DNA of 64,000 nt, taken from the NCBI GenBank assembly GCA_963681505.1, contig OY811971.1, forward strand, positions 19,106,369-19,170,368, written 5' to 3'. The stretch's first letter is position 1. The number at the start of each line of letters is the position of its first letter. This DNA comes from Eunapius fragilis. Its lineage: Eukaryota; Porifera; Demospongiae; Spongillida; Spongillidae. Position numbers and translations under genes: made by a program. Shown in pieces: positions 33,101-59,831 of the stretch. The notes beneath the pieces are model-generated. The model saw only the letters and a program-made list of their open reading frames with translations, did not search any database and was not told where the DNA came from.

Positions 33101-34549
33101 ATGTGAATAAATTTGTTTTCTGCACAATGCTGTAGACAAATGGAGACACCCTGTACGTTAGAAAATGATTGATCAGCGTTCATGTTGATTGCACAGGCAT
33201 GTTGAAGGCTCCAGGGCACTTATGGCATTTATGGGTAGTGTAAAAATATTCAACTCCAGCTATGCAACTACTGTACCACCAATTAGTGCAGTTGCCATCG
33301 TCAATGCACGCACACACATGATGGCGTTATGTTTTTTCCCTCCACTGAACATCAGGGCAGCTGGTCCAGACAGTCTTATTTATGTGAAGGAAGACCTGAT
33401 CATTCCTCAGGTACTGGGTGTGGTGAAGGATAGCCACGCCCCCTGATCATCTTGTCCCCATTCCATGCAGCATCATTCTTTCTATGACTTCATAGTCACA
33501 AAGGCTAGGGGCAAGAGTGGTGAGTGATGGTGGGACCTTGGTGAGGGGGTGGGGTCAGGTGATTAGTCAGGTGACTTTCCATCACCCAGGTCCTCTCTTT
33601 AGCTTTGATGTCCACGAGGATGTGAGGATGGTGAACGATGCCAGCCTTGAGAAGGATGAGGTCTGCTTGGGACTGGGGAGGAGGTGTATATAAGGGGAGG
33701 AACTGGTGTAGGTTATGGAGGTCATAATAACCTTTTTACCCTTACCTCTTCCCTTATCTGAGTGTATCCCTCTTCCCTTACCTGAATGTATCCCTCTTCC
33801 CTTACCTGAATGTATCCCTCTTCCCTTACCTGAATGTACATGTATCCCTCTTCTCTTACCTGAGTGTATCCCTCTTCTTTCCATGGCAACAGTCTCATGC
33901 AGGCAAGGTGTGTCTAAGGAGCTGGTATGAACGCAACAAACATATCTTTCCCGCCAGTCGGTGGGAACCTTATGACCCAACTAAGAACTGGGATAAATAC
34001 ACAGTATGTGCATTTAACCGCTATAATTATTGTATGTCTATATGCATGTACATGTATATGGGATCATGGCAGCGAAAAGGGACCTAGCTCATAATTATTT
34101 CATATTCAAAGGGACACCTTTGTCCTCTACAACTTCTTTCTTACATACTGGAAAATAGTCTGTCCATCATGGGGCCTCATTTTTTAATAATGCGTACATT
34201 TTAATAGCTATCATCAACTTTGATGCTCCTTCCTGGAAAATGCGCTAGGTCCCTTTTCCCTGCATGTATGCATGTATGTATGTATGTATGTATGTATGTA
34301 TGTATGTATGCATGTATGTATGTATGTATGTATGTATGTACGCATGTATGTATGGTTTAATACCTATTATCACCTTTAGATTGCTGACAAGGATAAGGAC
34401 TGATGTATTCATCTTGGCGATGGACTTTCTATTAGAACATTCACTGCACACAACAGTGAACACACACTTGTATATTGGTATAAGTTATTTGTTTACTATG
34501 CAGCTGCCTCCTCCTCTGTTGTTCTTATCTGCAGATCTTCAAAAAATAA
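30193..34549 (+). CDS. FAM50: FAM50/XAP5-like protein copy B, 5' part missing
   Basis: Nuclear FAM50/XAP5 family, linked to pre-mRNA splicing. Exons: 30193-30481, 30548-30614, 32359-32420, 32668-32744, 33356-33410, 33471-33519, 33590-33660, 33893-34003 and 34535-34549. They join in one frame: acidic region after [108 protein letters not shown] and a terminal KYTIFKK followed by TAA. About 264 residues are encoded, against roughly 340 for the vertebrate protein. Exons for the first ~120 residues (basic coiled-coil) are not found in the 5 kb upstream. It is either a 5'-truncated duplicate or its first exons lie elsewhere. AATAAA overlaps the stop and may be the poly(A) signal. Confidence 0.85.
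30640..31440. repeat. 17-bp minisatellite, copy B
   Basis: Long array of CTATGTGGAGGTGTGTG units in the FAM50-B intron, with short inverted stretches at 30,775-30,900 and 31,383-31,430 that can pair with the main array. Val-Glu-Val-Cys ORFs across it are artefacts. Confidence 0.85.
31938..32336. repeat. 34-bp minisatellite, about 12 units
   Basis: Same unit as 7,512-7,674 but expanded to about 12 copies, ending just before the FAM50-B exon at 32,359. Confidence 0.92.
32810..33153. mobile_element. Hairpin MITE in FAM50 intron, copy B
   Basis: Counterpart of 8,708-9,050 with the same long inverted arms. The left end reads CATGGG rather than CAGGGG. Confidence 0.72.
34069..34263. mobile_element. 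MITE with AAAAGGGACCTAGC ends, copy B
   Basis: Counterpart of 9,911-10,104, again directly before the ATGT array. Confidence 0.75.
34264..34353. repeat. (ATGT)n microsatellite, copy B
   Basis: About 22 units with occasional ATGC and ACGC variants, shorter than in block A. Confidence 0.95.
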
Positions 34550-34602
34550 AGTGACCAATTTTCTCCTGACCTGACGATCATTTACTTGCCAACAAGCCAA
34601 TG

Positions 34603-35000
34603 GAGCTCACACAGGGTGGTTCATTGGAGCTCACACAGGGTGGTTCATTGGAGCTCACACAGGGTGGTTCATTGGAGCTCACACAGGGTGGTTCATTGGA
34701 GCTCACACAGGGTGGTTCATTGGAGCTCACACAGGGTGGTTCATTGGAGCTCACACAGGGTGGTTCATTGGAGCTCACACACGGTGGTTCATTGGAGCTC
34801 ACACAGGGTGGTTCATTGGAGCTCACACAGGGTGGTTCATTGGAGCTCACACAGGGTGGTTCACACAGGGTGGTTCATTGTGGCTCACACAGGATGGTTC
34901 ATTGGAGCTCACACAGGGTGGTTCATTGGAGCTCACACAGGGTGGTTCGTTGGAGCTCACACAGGGTGGTTCATTGGAGCTCACACAGGGTGGTTCATTG
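34603..35000. repeat. 24-bp minisatellite, about 17 units, copy B
   Basis: Same unit as at 10,506. A shortened unit near 34,860 shifts the register. In B the array lies after the FAM50 stop and is untranslated. Confidence 0.95.
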
Positions 35001-35225
35001 CACCTTTGTTCATTCATACGGCTACAATATCTTGTAATTTAGTAGTGGTGCAGTTTAAATACTAGTGGGAGCAGTTAGAATACTAGGTCGTCACCAAGAC
35101 GACAAGGCCAAGGTGATCGGATCGGCTGAATTGGGACATCCAAATTAAACTGCCCACGTCCGGTTTTGTTTGCGCGACCACAAGACCACTGTATAGTATA
35201 TTTTTGCCTAGCTGTTGAGGTGAAC

Positions 35226-35287
35226 TTGGTGTGCAGTGAGGAAAACATCTACAAAATTACTGGATATGACTTTGATCGAGTTGAATA
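35226..35287 (+). pseudogene. Truncated extra first NLR exon, copy B
   Basis: Counterpart of 11,163-11,222. The start codon is TTG and the frame ends at TAA after about 20 codons. No palindrome is inserted here, so this gives the pre-insertion sequence for copy A. Confidence 0.65.
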
Positions 35288-35757
35288 ACGAATTGAAATA
35301 TGAATTAACAACGTGTTCACGGCCTAACATACGTATACGTAGATCTCTTTTTGTTACATATTACTTTATCCGGCCGGTATACCATAGTCCTAGACTCACT
35401 ATTAAAATATGGTTCTTGTAGCTTGCTAGACTGATGATAAACACGGCCACCCTGACTCACCTACGAGCATAAGCACTTCCATTGACAGGTACCCGAGCAC
35501 GGCGGGCAACAGTTCAATAAAAGTGCACTTAACACCGCAACGTAACAACGCGGAGGTTTAACGTAAACCATAGAGACAATATCTTCAGAGATAATATATT
35601 AACTCTGACTGAACATGTTCATAGATATTTGATGACATGTTCCAACAACGGTTGCAACGCCGTTCGGTACTGGAATCGGGTCTTTAATTAAATCCTGCCC
35701 CACCCGTTCTCGCGCGACCCCCGTATTTGCCTAATACCTGCAGCTGTTGAGGTGAAC

Positions 35758-49877
<14,120 letters not shown>

Positions 49878-50181
49878 CCATGGCTACTAGTGAATTTTAT
49901 TTTAATTACTTTTATAATTCATGTCACCTGATTGTGGAAGGGGACAGCCATATAAGGTCTTGGGGTTAGGGGTGTGGGGTGTGGGAATGTGCCCATGACT
50001 GGACAATGGTGATGAGGTTAGCATGTGCATGTAGTATTATTGAACATTTCAATGTGTACGTCCGTTGTATAGTAATGCCCCCAACCTGATATGCACCAGT
50101 GTGAGTTTGGGACCCAGATGAACAATCAATGCAGTGTAAGTGCTTCTGATCTGCAAGTGGCAATCTTTTCTTAGAGATGGT

Positions 50182-50197
50182 GGCTTTGAAAAAAGCC
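50182..50197 (-). promoter_or_regulatory. Histone mRNA 3' stem-loop, copy B
   Basis: Identical GGCTTTTTTCAAAGCC hairpin on minus, followed by ACCA and a purine-rich element, as in copy A. Confidence 0.8.
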
Positions 50198-50486
50198 ATT
50201 ACAAAGATGGAGGGAGAGTGAAGGAGACCGTTTACCTCCTGCTGATGTTCATGGTGACGACCTTTGCACTTCACTGACGTCATGCTTGGACAGCTCACCA
50301 GGTGGGTGGACCTCCCAGCTGGTGATGGTGACCCTCTAGAAGATGTAGTTGATGAAGGAGTTCATGATGCTCATGGCCTTGTTCTGGAGATGGTGGTGTC
50401 TGAGGTGGACCTGCTGGTAGATGAAGTAGGTCTCCTTGTGGAGCTTCTTGCTTCTCTCCCTTCTTACTAGCCATCTTTAGAGCCAT
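50182..50486 (-). pseudogene. Histone H2B pseudogene, copy B
   Basis: Counterpart of 22,980-23,291 with the same H2B landmarks (KAMSIMNSFINYIF, stop, TITSW-like segment, GELSKHDVS), the same internal deletion and the same stop. The break therefore predates the block duplication. Confidence 0.82.
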
Positions 50487-52784
50487 CTTGATGAGCTGTG
50501 TTACTTGGAATCATTCCTCCTATATAGCTATTGTGGGATCAAAGTGGTGTGTACATAGAGGAATTGTTTTCAACTGACCAATTAGCAATACCATCCCACC
50601 AACAACTTGATACAAAGAAATGTTTTCTTAGGTGTACACGTAAGGATATTTCCAAACACAAGCTACTATTATATATTATCTCTGTATTGATGTAACCGCA
50701 GAAACACATTGCATGCTTGAGCTTTTAAAATGTGATGGTGAAAATGGTTACAAAAGCACGTGACATCGAAGGTTTACTCCAGCTGAGGACCCCGTACAAA
50801 TACTTACCTGTGTACATGTTACCCCGTCTGCATTCCTGAGCATAGCCAACAGCTTATCCAAGTAGGCCGTGTAGTTGGCACACATCCACACGCAGGACTG
50901 GTCCGCCTCGTTATCGCGCGCTCCCTATCCGACGGCGCGATGGCTCATCCAGGGGCAGGTGGTGGTGATGAGGCGACAGTATGTGGAGCAGAGGTTCGTG
51001 ACACACTCCTTGAGCACGGGGAGACTGTCTGACTGCGGTACAAAGGAACTTATAGTTGGTTGGAGGGAGAGGGCCGGGGGCGGGGTAGTGACGTACCAGG
51101 AGGCCCGTATGCACCAAGCAGTGGAGTTTCGTACAACGTTTTCGCTTTCACCTCAAAAACTTCTCTGATTAACAACGACCAGTTAGGACAATCAACACGT
51201 ACAGCTTATTGAAATTTAGTGCACACAATTATTGGAATTAATAACCACGACCCAGCTAGCTGAAGGTAATATCCAAGTGGAGGGTTCTCCCTATCTCATA
51301 ACACTGCGCGAAGGCATACCGTATGCGGTGTTGTATATTGCATTGATATTACACAAAACTGGTCTGCAATCGTCGCGTATGCAGTTTTAGGTACGACTGG
51401 AATGCAGACTCCCGATAACTCCGGATACGGATACATTGTATATACGTATGATATCAGGTCTGCATACGACCTCTGTATATCAATCAGTATACGTTTCATG
51501 ACCGTATACTGACCCTTGTAACGTTTCAGCATACGTTTGATGTTTGTATGCAGAGTTTCGGTATACGAGTTGTTATCGTAGCATATCCCGATCTGCATTC
51601 GGCTACTATATCCAATCCCAATAACCAATAAAAACATGAGTTGCAAACTTTATATAATGAAATCACAACGACATGAATAAGCAGTACAAAATTCTGCTTT
51701 CTATACTTCTTTCCTCCATCATCAATGCAGCTTTGCATCCATTCGGTCCTGAAGTTGAGGTAAAGTGCGCGTCAAGTCAGTAGCCGCGGTATAAACATCC
51801 ATGACTTACTGGGAGCAACTGAAGCGCTGTGAACATAGAGTGCGCATAGCAAGTTCTTCAGCGGGTAGTACTTGCCATTTCTAGGGCAGGTTTGATCCTT
51901 TGTTTAGTAGTGGACCAGTGGTTTTATGCTGTGCTTGCTGTCGGCTTTCTGTATTAATGAACAAGCTACGGCAAATGTCAAAACGGTACACATTTTCCAA
52001 CGTACTTGAGTTTACTTGCCAAGCGTACGCTCGATTTCTGTCTTCAGCGGTGTATCTAAAGAACACGGCATTGTAAAGACTCTACCTTTTTATGTTTTCT
52101 TCGTAAATCGATTTGCCTGGTTTGAGTTTAAAAGAACACTCACACACGTTCAACACTTACTACGATCCCTGCACAAGTGATTAGTGAATTCCACCGTAGA
52201 ATTACCACGTAGCAGCGTGTTCTTTTTTTTGACACGCGAATAACTACGGAAGATGAAACGCATGGCCAAATTGAGCATCATTACACAACCATAAAGACCA
52301 CTTACCTTCGTTGATCTCTCTGCCTACCTATAAGAGAGACATAATACTTACCTGCCTTTCATACAGCCATTTTTAAGCGCCAAGAAACACGTGACCACGC
52401 GACTAAAGATTATTTGTCAATAACCTCCAATCGAAGCCCAGCGCAGCTGAGGTACTATAAAGCCCTGTGGATATGAAATTGTTTCTGCCTAATGCATGAT
52501 CAGATCATTGATGTATGTGTGTATGTGCTTTGTTTAGCGGCTTACAAACAATTTCAATAGGCCTGGAGCTTTGTTTTACACCAAGGCATCAATACAACTG
52601 GCTGTCACGGTCATGCAGTATTAAGCTGTGATTGGTTTTGCTCCGTCGATGAACGCACCACGTATGTCACACCCACGTTGAGAGCTGTGCTGATGATGTG
52701 CATGGTCGGAGAGCATCAGTGTACAGGGGCTGATATCGAAAAGGAGGATTGCACTGCAGCAGGTCAGACCCGCGATATGGAAAG

Positions 52785-52915
52785 CAGGGGGGGGGGGGGG
52801 GGGGTTCTGTACGCTTCAGGCCAGACACTCTAAGAGGGGGGGGGGGGGGGGGTGCTGCCTAGCGGAAGGGGGGGGGGAGGAAACGTATATGAAATGGGTA
52901 GGGGGGGGGGGGGGG
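52785..52915. repeat. Three long G runs inside the transposon
   Basis: Runs of about 16-18 G at 52,787-52,804, 52,836-52,852 and 52,902-52,917, with a shorter one at 52,868. Length may be unreliable in the assembly. Confidence 0.85.
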
Positions 52916-53225
52916 GGTTGCAACCCCACCCCCCTGTATCTGCCCATGGTGTACTGTGCTCCCCCACAATAATGCATGTCACTGATTTGTGACTGCAGCT
53001 GCTTCTTCTAACATAGCACATGCTGTCCATACCTTAACTAAATTGTCACCATATGTCTCCTGGCCTAGCCAGCCTCAGTTAAACAGTTAAACGTAATGCC
53101 CCCCCCCCCCCTCCCTGCCCCAAATCTGCACTTCATTTTCTATTGTATGTGTGTGTGTGTGCCCTTAGGTATTATACATGTTTCTGTACAACAAATTTGA
53201 CAGAAACTTAGCTCCCTCCCAAATG

Positions 53226-53541
53226 CAAGGGTGTAGACTAGTTTTTAAGGGTGGGGTTATTTGTGGTTACTTTTGCGTGTGCGCGTGGGTTTTGTTTGTG
53301 AATACGATGTCGTTGCTCTCCTGGCTTGCTACACAGAAACCAAAGAGCTGTACAATCAGCAATTGCAAGTGTGGGATGCAATTGTAATACGTGTGTGTGG
53401 CATGTCACATACAACTCTATTGAATAGTGTGCACTTTACAATTGATTATTAACAACTTCAGAAATTTTTATAACTCAACTGCAAAAATCTGGGGGGGCTA
53501 AAGCCCCCCCTCTCTCCCCCCCACCCTTGTCTACGCCTTTG
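53226..53541. mobile_element. Possible 316-bp MITE nested in the CACTG transposon
   Basis: Inverted ends CAAGGGTGTAGAC and CAAAGGCGTAGAC, both leading into G/C-rich GGGTGGGG sequence. No clear target duplication. There is no empty site for comparison. Confidence 0.45.
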
Positions 53542-56500
53542 CAATGTGATTGGCTGCACGGAATGTGACGCTGCCACATGCTTGATGGGGTTTAATGTGC
53601 GCATAGGGATTGTCAGCCTAAACTTTTCTGTGTTGGTGTTTTTATTTTTTAGGCAGATTCCAGTTGAGTGTTCATTGACAGCGAGACAGGACAACGTAAC
53701 AAGATGTTGAACTGGAGTGTTCAAGGCACAAAATGGAACTGTGTGTAGTTTGTGTCTTTTGTAATGTGATGTGGGAGTGGTTTTTCTGTAGGTTTTTTAC
53801 AGGAGCCGTGTGAGGGACCACCCCTCCAAATGCATACATATGGCTCCTTGTGTGTTGTGTTGTAATGCTATGTCTATGCCGTTATATGAGCTTTCACAAT
53901 GAATTTGAACCAAATTGATGATTGACAGGGAGGTGGGGGCATCACGTGGTGCAGCACATGGGGAGGGAGGTACCGTGAGTGTCATGCACCCATGATGTGT
54001 CAAGCTTGTGAGTACACTTACATTGTTCGCGGTTGTTTAGTGTTCATGCATGTGTAATACACACCTTTGTATCCCACCCTTAGGACTCATCGACATCTGG
54101 TTTGGATTTTCAAGCCCATCGTGTCATCAAAGAACACCATTAAATATATATTAGTACACCATTGCGGATTCAATTTGTTAAACTCGCACTGTCATGGATT
54201 ATGTTTAAGACCACATGTCACATGGTGCATGGGAACCAGAGGCCTCAAACCAATGCTTTCAGTCTGTATTAAACCCTGCCACTGGATAGTCCAAACTATG
54301 CAACACTAATGTCATCCACTCTGACCTGGCTTGTGTAGTGCATGATGAAATCATGCTGGAACGTAGTTTTAATTTGGAAGAATCGGTGTTGTAAGGATTG
54401 TTATTGTGCCCCGCCCACATTATAGTACACTTGTTTTAACGCTTATAGTCGACTTATGTGCAACAGAATTCGACTCAGCGGGGTACATTTCACTGTATTC
54501 GGAACAAGATAAAGTTTGGTCATGCTAAAATATCGCTGAGATCGGAATTAGGGTACATATATAAACTGCAATTGAGCGCTACATTCAGAATAGCAATAAC
54601 TAAAGCTGCAGTACACAGAAATTAATTCCGTTATTGCTTTCCAATGTATTCTGTACTTCAAACTTGCATTTATAATTATTTACTGCCGATTACCCGGCCC
54701 AAGATAGTATCATCTCTGATCTGTCAATGCCCTTGGTCATTATAATATTAAAATCAGTCATTGAGCACTTGGTTGAAAGTATGCAACACTGCCAGCGTTG
54801 TACCGCGTCATTTCAACTTTGGCCTTGTGCAACAGATGTGTTCAGCAGGTGACTTACTGACATCTATTCGATGATATCTTTGGACATCAATTTCAGTATT
54901 ATTGTGCCCCGCCTACACTGATATAGCCAACTTAATATATAATATTTACGTGCAATAGAAGCTATAGTGACCCAGGGGCATATTCCATTGTGTAACGAAT
55001 GTTTTAAAGGCACAGAATAACTTTGGTCGTTCTTTTTTATGATACAAATCAGATTATAATTGTTACAATATACATATATTCATATTACAATTCATGGGCA
55101 TATATATATCATAATAAGATTGAGTTATGTGTGAGATCCTATAATAGTACCTATTGATAATCCTATGTCCCCTAAACATTTGGTTTACTTTAGTAATGAT
55201 ACATCGATATTTATGTACACAAATTTTTTGCAGTCCACTATAAGTATTCGCTGTGAGGAGTTTGAGATATTATTGTGAGTATACAAACTGAGCATAGCCA
55301 GGTGTAAAGATGGAGTGGGCGGGGGTGGGCACATACAGTTTTTTCTTATTATATTGAAGTGGTAAGAGAATCATAGCATTGGCTTCTGTACGTTCGATTC
55401 TCCGAGCGTCCATTGTACCAGAAAAATGTAAAGGATTTTGAGCTACAGTCTCATTCCAGATCAGAACAGAAACCTGTTCTAATGAATGTGCTTATATGCT
55501 TCCAGATTGTTCCATATATGGCTTGTTGACATGTAGTTGCAGCTGTTTCTAAGGTTTGAGGTAAGAATGAATATGATTAGGTGTGCATATATATGTGTGT
55601 GTGTGTGTGTGTGTGGGTGTGGGTGTGTGTAGTTTGTGAGTGATTGAGACAGCCATAGAATTCTTCAAATAACAGTTTGGAACAGGAATATACAAAGCAA
55701 TTCAGCATTCAAATAAAATGTAGTCAACAAAAGTCCATTGGTTGCAGCTGATTGAGGTGCATGTCCTTATCAGCAGCTCAATTGTTCCAGGTCTGCATAA
55801 ACTGATCATATGACTCAAATTACATAGCAATCCCTTCCAAAAAGAAGCATCCATAAAGACTAGAGTTAAAACCATCCCATCCCAGTGGCACATCCCCCCC
55901 CCTCCCCCCTGTCTCCTGCCACCAAGCAGGATTAAGAAGTATTAGTTTTACCTGAAAAGCAAAACTTCTAGCTTCGTCCCCAGACCAGATCGCAATGGGT
56001 AAGCTTAGAGCACTTCTTCATAGACCCTAACTGGCAGAGTTATGCCCATCCCACACCATTTGCACTTCTGTCAACAATACCTTGTTTGCCGATGTTTTAA
56101 ATTCAACTCACCTTTGAATATGCCCAGCGTGTATGTGTTCTAGGATAGAGAAAAGACACACAAGTAACATGTGCACATCCAACTGAGCAACTGACTGTCA
56201 GTTGTGTTGTGTGTTGAATGAAGTGTGTATTATAACCTGAATCAATTCCATCTCTGATGTGGGGTCATCAATATCTAACGAGGCTGCCATTTGTGGAGAG
56301 AATACACAAGTAACAGACAGTACACATACCCATAGCACACAATGGTTGCACCTTAAAGTTTATGCATGTCTATCTGAGCAGATACGAAAGACTGTCAGTG
56401 CATACATGATCCGAGTATGTGTGCAACATGTGCGCGTGTGTGCACATGTGTGTGAATGCGTGCGAGTGTATGTACGTGTGTGTTCAAAAATTTTTATATT

Positions 56501-57795
56501 ATAATAAACATCTAACCCGCAAATCAACCATCTCCTATGTGTTAGTCCCCATTATCAAAAGATGCCGCCAACCGCGTCCAGCACCCTGTTATGAGACATC
56601 GTTTTGTTCGGGAATAGGTGCGTGCCGCGTCTATATAATATATATTATCTCTGCTATATCTGAAAGGCAAGTTACCCAATCGGCATGCATGCTACGGGGA
56701 AGTACTCCATGCATGCTGTTAGATAAAATTGACTAACCCCTCCAGACTCCAAAGTGCTTCCCCTCTGCGGTCTATAAACTATTAAGTGCTAGTCACGTGA
56801 TACAGATAATAAAAAGAAAAGAATATTATGAGTGATGCCTGCTGACCAAGGATTGTAGCTAGCTCCATCACAGCTGTCCGCAGACAAGCGCGTTGCTTCT
56901 TTATGAATGCTGCACAAGAACCTTACAGGCATACGTAGTTGACGGTATTTCCACTTGTTAAATCGATCCGCATATCCCCTTCTTACTGCTCCGCATTCGG
57001 CCCCTCTGAATATTGCACAGCATTCTGTTCCTCATACTAGTCTTCTCACATACGAGTCCCCATATGTGTCCGGATACTAGAGTTTCTGCATATGTATCCG
57101 TATATGACTTAGTATGCAGTGTCTGCGCTACTCTGTATACGGTATACTTCCGCGCAGTGTAAGTTATTTCATCGTCATGCTAGAATGCTGGAAATGGCGG
57201 TCCAGAGGCCTGCAGGTGTTTGTAGTTATCAGCGGACATGCTGACGTCCGACATGAAGCTGCAGCTGAAGGTGAGTGTTCTCCCTAGCTCATGTAGACTA
57301 CACCCCTGGCCCCGTGTGGGGTTACCTCCTTCAGCCCGGAGAAGGCAGGGGTGGTGTTTGTGTAAGGGAGGGAGGAGATCCACGTATTGGTGAGCAGTCT
57401 GCATACCTACCCCTGTATGTTGGGAGGTTTTGGGCACACCCTCTCCTTCACATGGTTACTGAGGATGGAGAAACACAGAAGTTGTGACTGTGAATTACTG
57501 GTTAGCTCCTAAAAGGATGGGAATTTATCTAATGTGAGTGTTTTGAAGGGTCCCCTAATAGTGTCTTCCCTCTCCCCTCCCCCTCTCCTCTTTCCCCTCC
57601 CTCTCCCCCTGCTGTGGTTAAGGGATAGCTTAATGGAAAGGTTGTGTTGTTACGAGAGATATCACCCTTCCCCACCCCACCCCACACCTCTTCTCCTCCC
57701 ACTTCCTCTCAGAAACCTCTCCCCTTGTACCTGATGGCTGTAATTATCATCTGACAGCCATTCATCCAATGAATGGCATAAGTGTTTTGCCCCAG

Positions 57796-57834
57796 GCTGA
57801 CAATCTTGTGGTTAGTGTAGCACTTCAGCTGAAG
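57796..57834 (+). other. 39-nt micro-exon-like unit, block B
   Basis: Same length and frame (ADNLVVSVALQLK) as at 24,823, again with a GTGAGT donor. Host gene unknown. Confidence 0.35.
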
Positions 57835-58458
57835 GTGAGTATTTTTATATGATGGTTCAAAATAAATGTACTAATACTACTGTAGGGCCAACAATTTTAA
57901 ATGGGTGAAAATTTTGGAATGCGGGCATTTGGAACGGGGTAATTATTGGAACTACGCAAAGGTTTGGAACGAATTTGATGAGGGATGCATGACGTGTCGT
58001 CACGATATTTTGGAACAAAACCTATATTACCGCAACTGTTCTACGCACCACGTGGTGTATGGCACGGTGCTGCTTACTTCCAAAAGACTCCTTTACGGTG
58101 GCCCGGTAGGTCGCGGGTACGAGCAGCGGTTTGAGAGCAAAAATGAGTACGAGCAACGGTCTGAGAACAAAATTGCGTACGGTCCGTGAGCAAAAACGCG
58201 CAGGAGCTGAGAGCAAAAATGCGTACGAGCTGAGAGCAGTTGTTTACATTGGATTTAGGCATTACGCCATTTGTTTTTCTTTCTTTAAAAAAATGGCTTC
58301 CAGATGCAACGCTAGCGTCATCCGTTTGTAACTTTCCCAAGGCTGTTAACATACTGAGGCAGCGCAAGGGAACTATTCTCCATCCCTGATTGCGCACCGG
58401 TGTGTAACTGTGTGTGGGCATGAGTGTCTTGTGTGTACGTGTTTGTGTGTGTGTGCGG

Positions 58459-58521
<63 letters not shown>

Positions 58522-58702
58522 CGATTCCTTTTACATCGTGATGTGTATCTCTTTATTTGTCATACACTGGTACAGTTAAGAGCAATCTTGGGAGATTTAC
58601 CAAAAGCACGGTGCGTTATGTCTTAAGTTCTTCAGAGCTTATTACGCATATAGAAAGCTGTGATCTCATCTTATTTAATTTGCAATAAGTCGGCTGTCTG
58701 AA

Positions 58703-58757
<55 letters not shown>
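58459..58757. repeat. (GT)n runs in left arm, mirrored as (CA)n at 59,781-60,085
   Basis: Two GT dinucleotide runs (about 58,459-58,517 and 58,704-58,757) with complementary CA runs at matching distances in the right arm. Confidence 0.92.
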
Positions 58758-58758
<1 letters not shown>

Positions 58759-58917
58759 TTTTGTCTACATCATAGGGAAATTTTACTTTTTATCATGCAT
58801 ACACTGTTTTGTCCCACTATTGATTGGGCCGAGGATCTTGTAACACTCAAGATTGAGATAATCAGCTTCAACCCAGAACTCTCTAAGTTGCTGACATGTT
58901 GTCCCTCTCTCTCTCTC

Positions 58918-59063
58918 TCATTGCGTTGTTGCAGCTTTGATTGCCTCCCTGTCATTCTCAGGCTTGGGCAGTGCTGTTAACAGTAGGCGACGGTAGTGTT
59001 CAACACCAAGGTCTCCCTCTCCAATGCCATCTCTGCTCTGGACCCTCCCATTTCCCAGAGGGT
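58918..59063 (-). other. Exon-like segment in left arm of the fold-back
   Basis: On minus, after a CTGACAAG acceptor-like end, 47 codons read through DGIGEGDLGVEHYRRLLLT and ALPKPENDREAIKAATTQ to a TGA. An upstream frame ending HEELTATDRR has a GTAAGC donor at about 59,139, but the phases do not join cleanly. Product not recognised. It may be captured host sequence. Confidence 0.3.
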
Positions 59064-59473
59064 CTTGTCAGGAATGATAATGATATAAGCTCAACATTTC
59101 CACATCTTGTTGGAGTCTTCCTCCCCAGCCAACAGAGCTTACCTTCTGTCAGTAGCAGTTAGCTCCTCATGCTTCCTCTTGGCTACCGGTGGTACCTTCC
59201 CCTTTTGGTGACCAAAAGGGTTGAGAGCTAGTATTGGGGTAGAATGGGCACATAGACTAATCGGAAGTATCCAACTCAAGCCACCACCAATGGCCATCTG
59301 GTACTCATTGGAATCCAGGTACAAACTCATACTAGGGGAAGTGACCACCGATAGCCAAGAGGAAGCATGAGGAGCTAACTGCTACTGACAGAAGGTAAGC
59401 TCTGTTGGCTGGGGAGGAAGACTCCAACAAGATGTGGAAATGTTGAGCTTATATCATTATCATTCCTGACAAG

Positions 59474-59619
59474 ACCCTCTGGGAAATGGGAGGGTCCAGA
59501 GCAGAGATGGCATTGGAGAGGGAGACCTTGGTGTTGAACACTACCGTCGCCTACTGTTAACAGCACTGCCCAAGCCTGAGAATGACAGGGAGGCAATCAA
59601 AGCTGCAACAACGCAATGA
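59474..59619 (+). other. Exon-like segment in right arm, inverted duplicate
   Basis: Identical translation to the minus-strand segment at 58,918-59,063, now on plus, as expected for the palindromic structure. Confidence 0.3.
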
Positions 59620-59779
59620 GAGAGAGAGAGAGGGACAACATGTCAGCAACTTAGAGAGTTCTGGGTTGAAGCTGATTATCTCAATCTTGAGTGTTACAAG
59701 ATCCTCGGCCCAATCAATAGTGGGACAAAACAGTGTATGCATGATAAAAAGTAAAATTTCCCTATGATGTAGACAAAAC

Positions 59780-59831
<52 letters not shown>

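Larger units (their letters stand above)
51302..57159. mobile_element. 5.86-kb DNA transposon with CACTG ends (EnSpm/CACTA-like), non-autonomous
   Basis: The empty site in block A (CTCATAAGTTATT near 24,115) defines the borders. Ends are CACTGCGCGAAGGCATACCG and, inverted, CACTGCGCGGAAGTATACCG, flanked by TAA on both sides (51,299-51,301 and 57,160-57,162). Subterminal GTATACG/CGTATGC motifs recur in both orientations over the outer 250-300 bases. CACTR ends, a 3-bp duplication and subterminal repeats suggest EnSpm/CACTA. TAA would also suit Harbinger, so the superfamily is not certain. The longest frame is about 116 codons, so no transposase is present. The interior (52.0-56.6 kb) is otherwise anonymous. 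Confidence 0.85.
50808..57480 (-). pseudogene. Unidentified gene X, copy B, split by a transposon
   Basis: The exon at 50808-51032 matches 23613-23840 codon by codon, minus one codon, and has the same TAG after SHRAVG. Pieces equivalent to 24,050-24,450 lie at 57,163-57,480, for example LLTNTWISSLPYTNTT and LWTAISSILA. A 5.86-kb transposon at 51,302-57,159 separates them, inserted in the segment that in copy A reads HDDEITYELG. Product not recognised. Non-functional. Confidence 0.5.

Noticed and set aside
58918..59063. Assignment of the exon-like frame to a CDC5L-type splicing factor
   Set aside because: A faint resemblance around ALPKPEND is too short and the neighbouring phases do not join, so no name is given.
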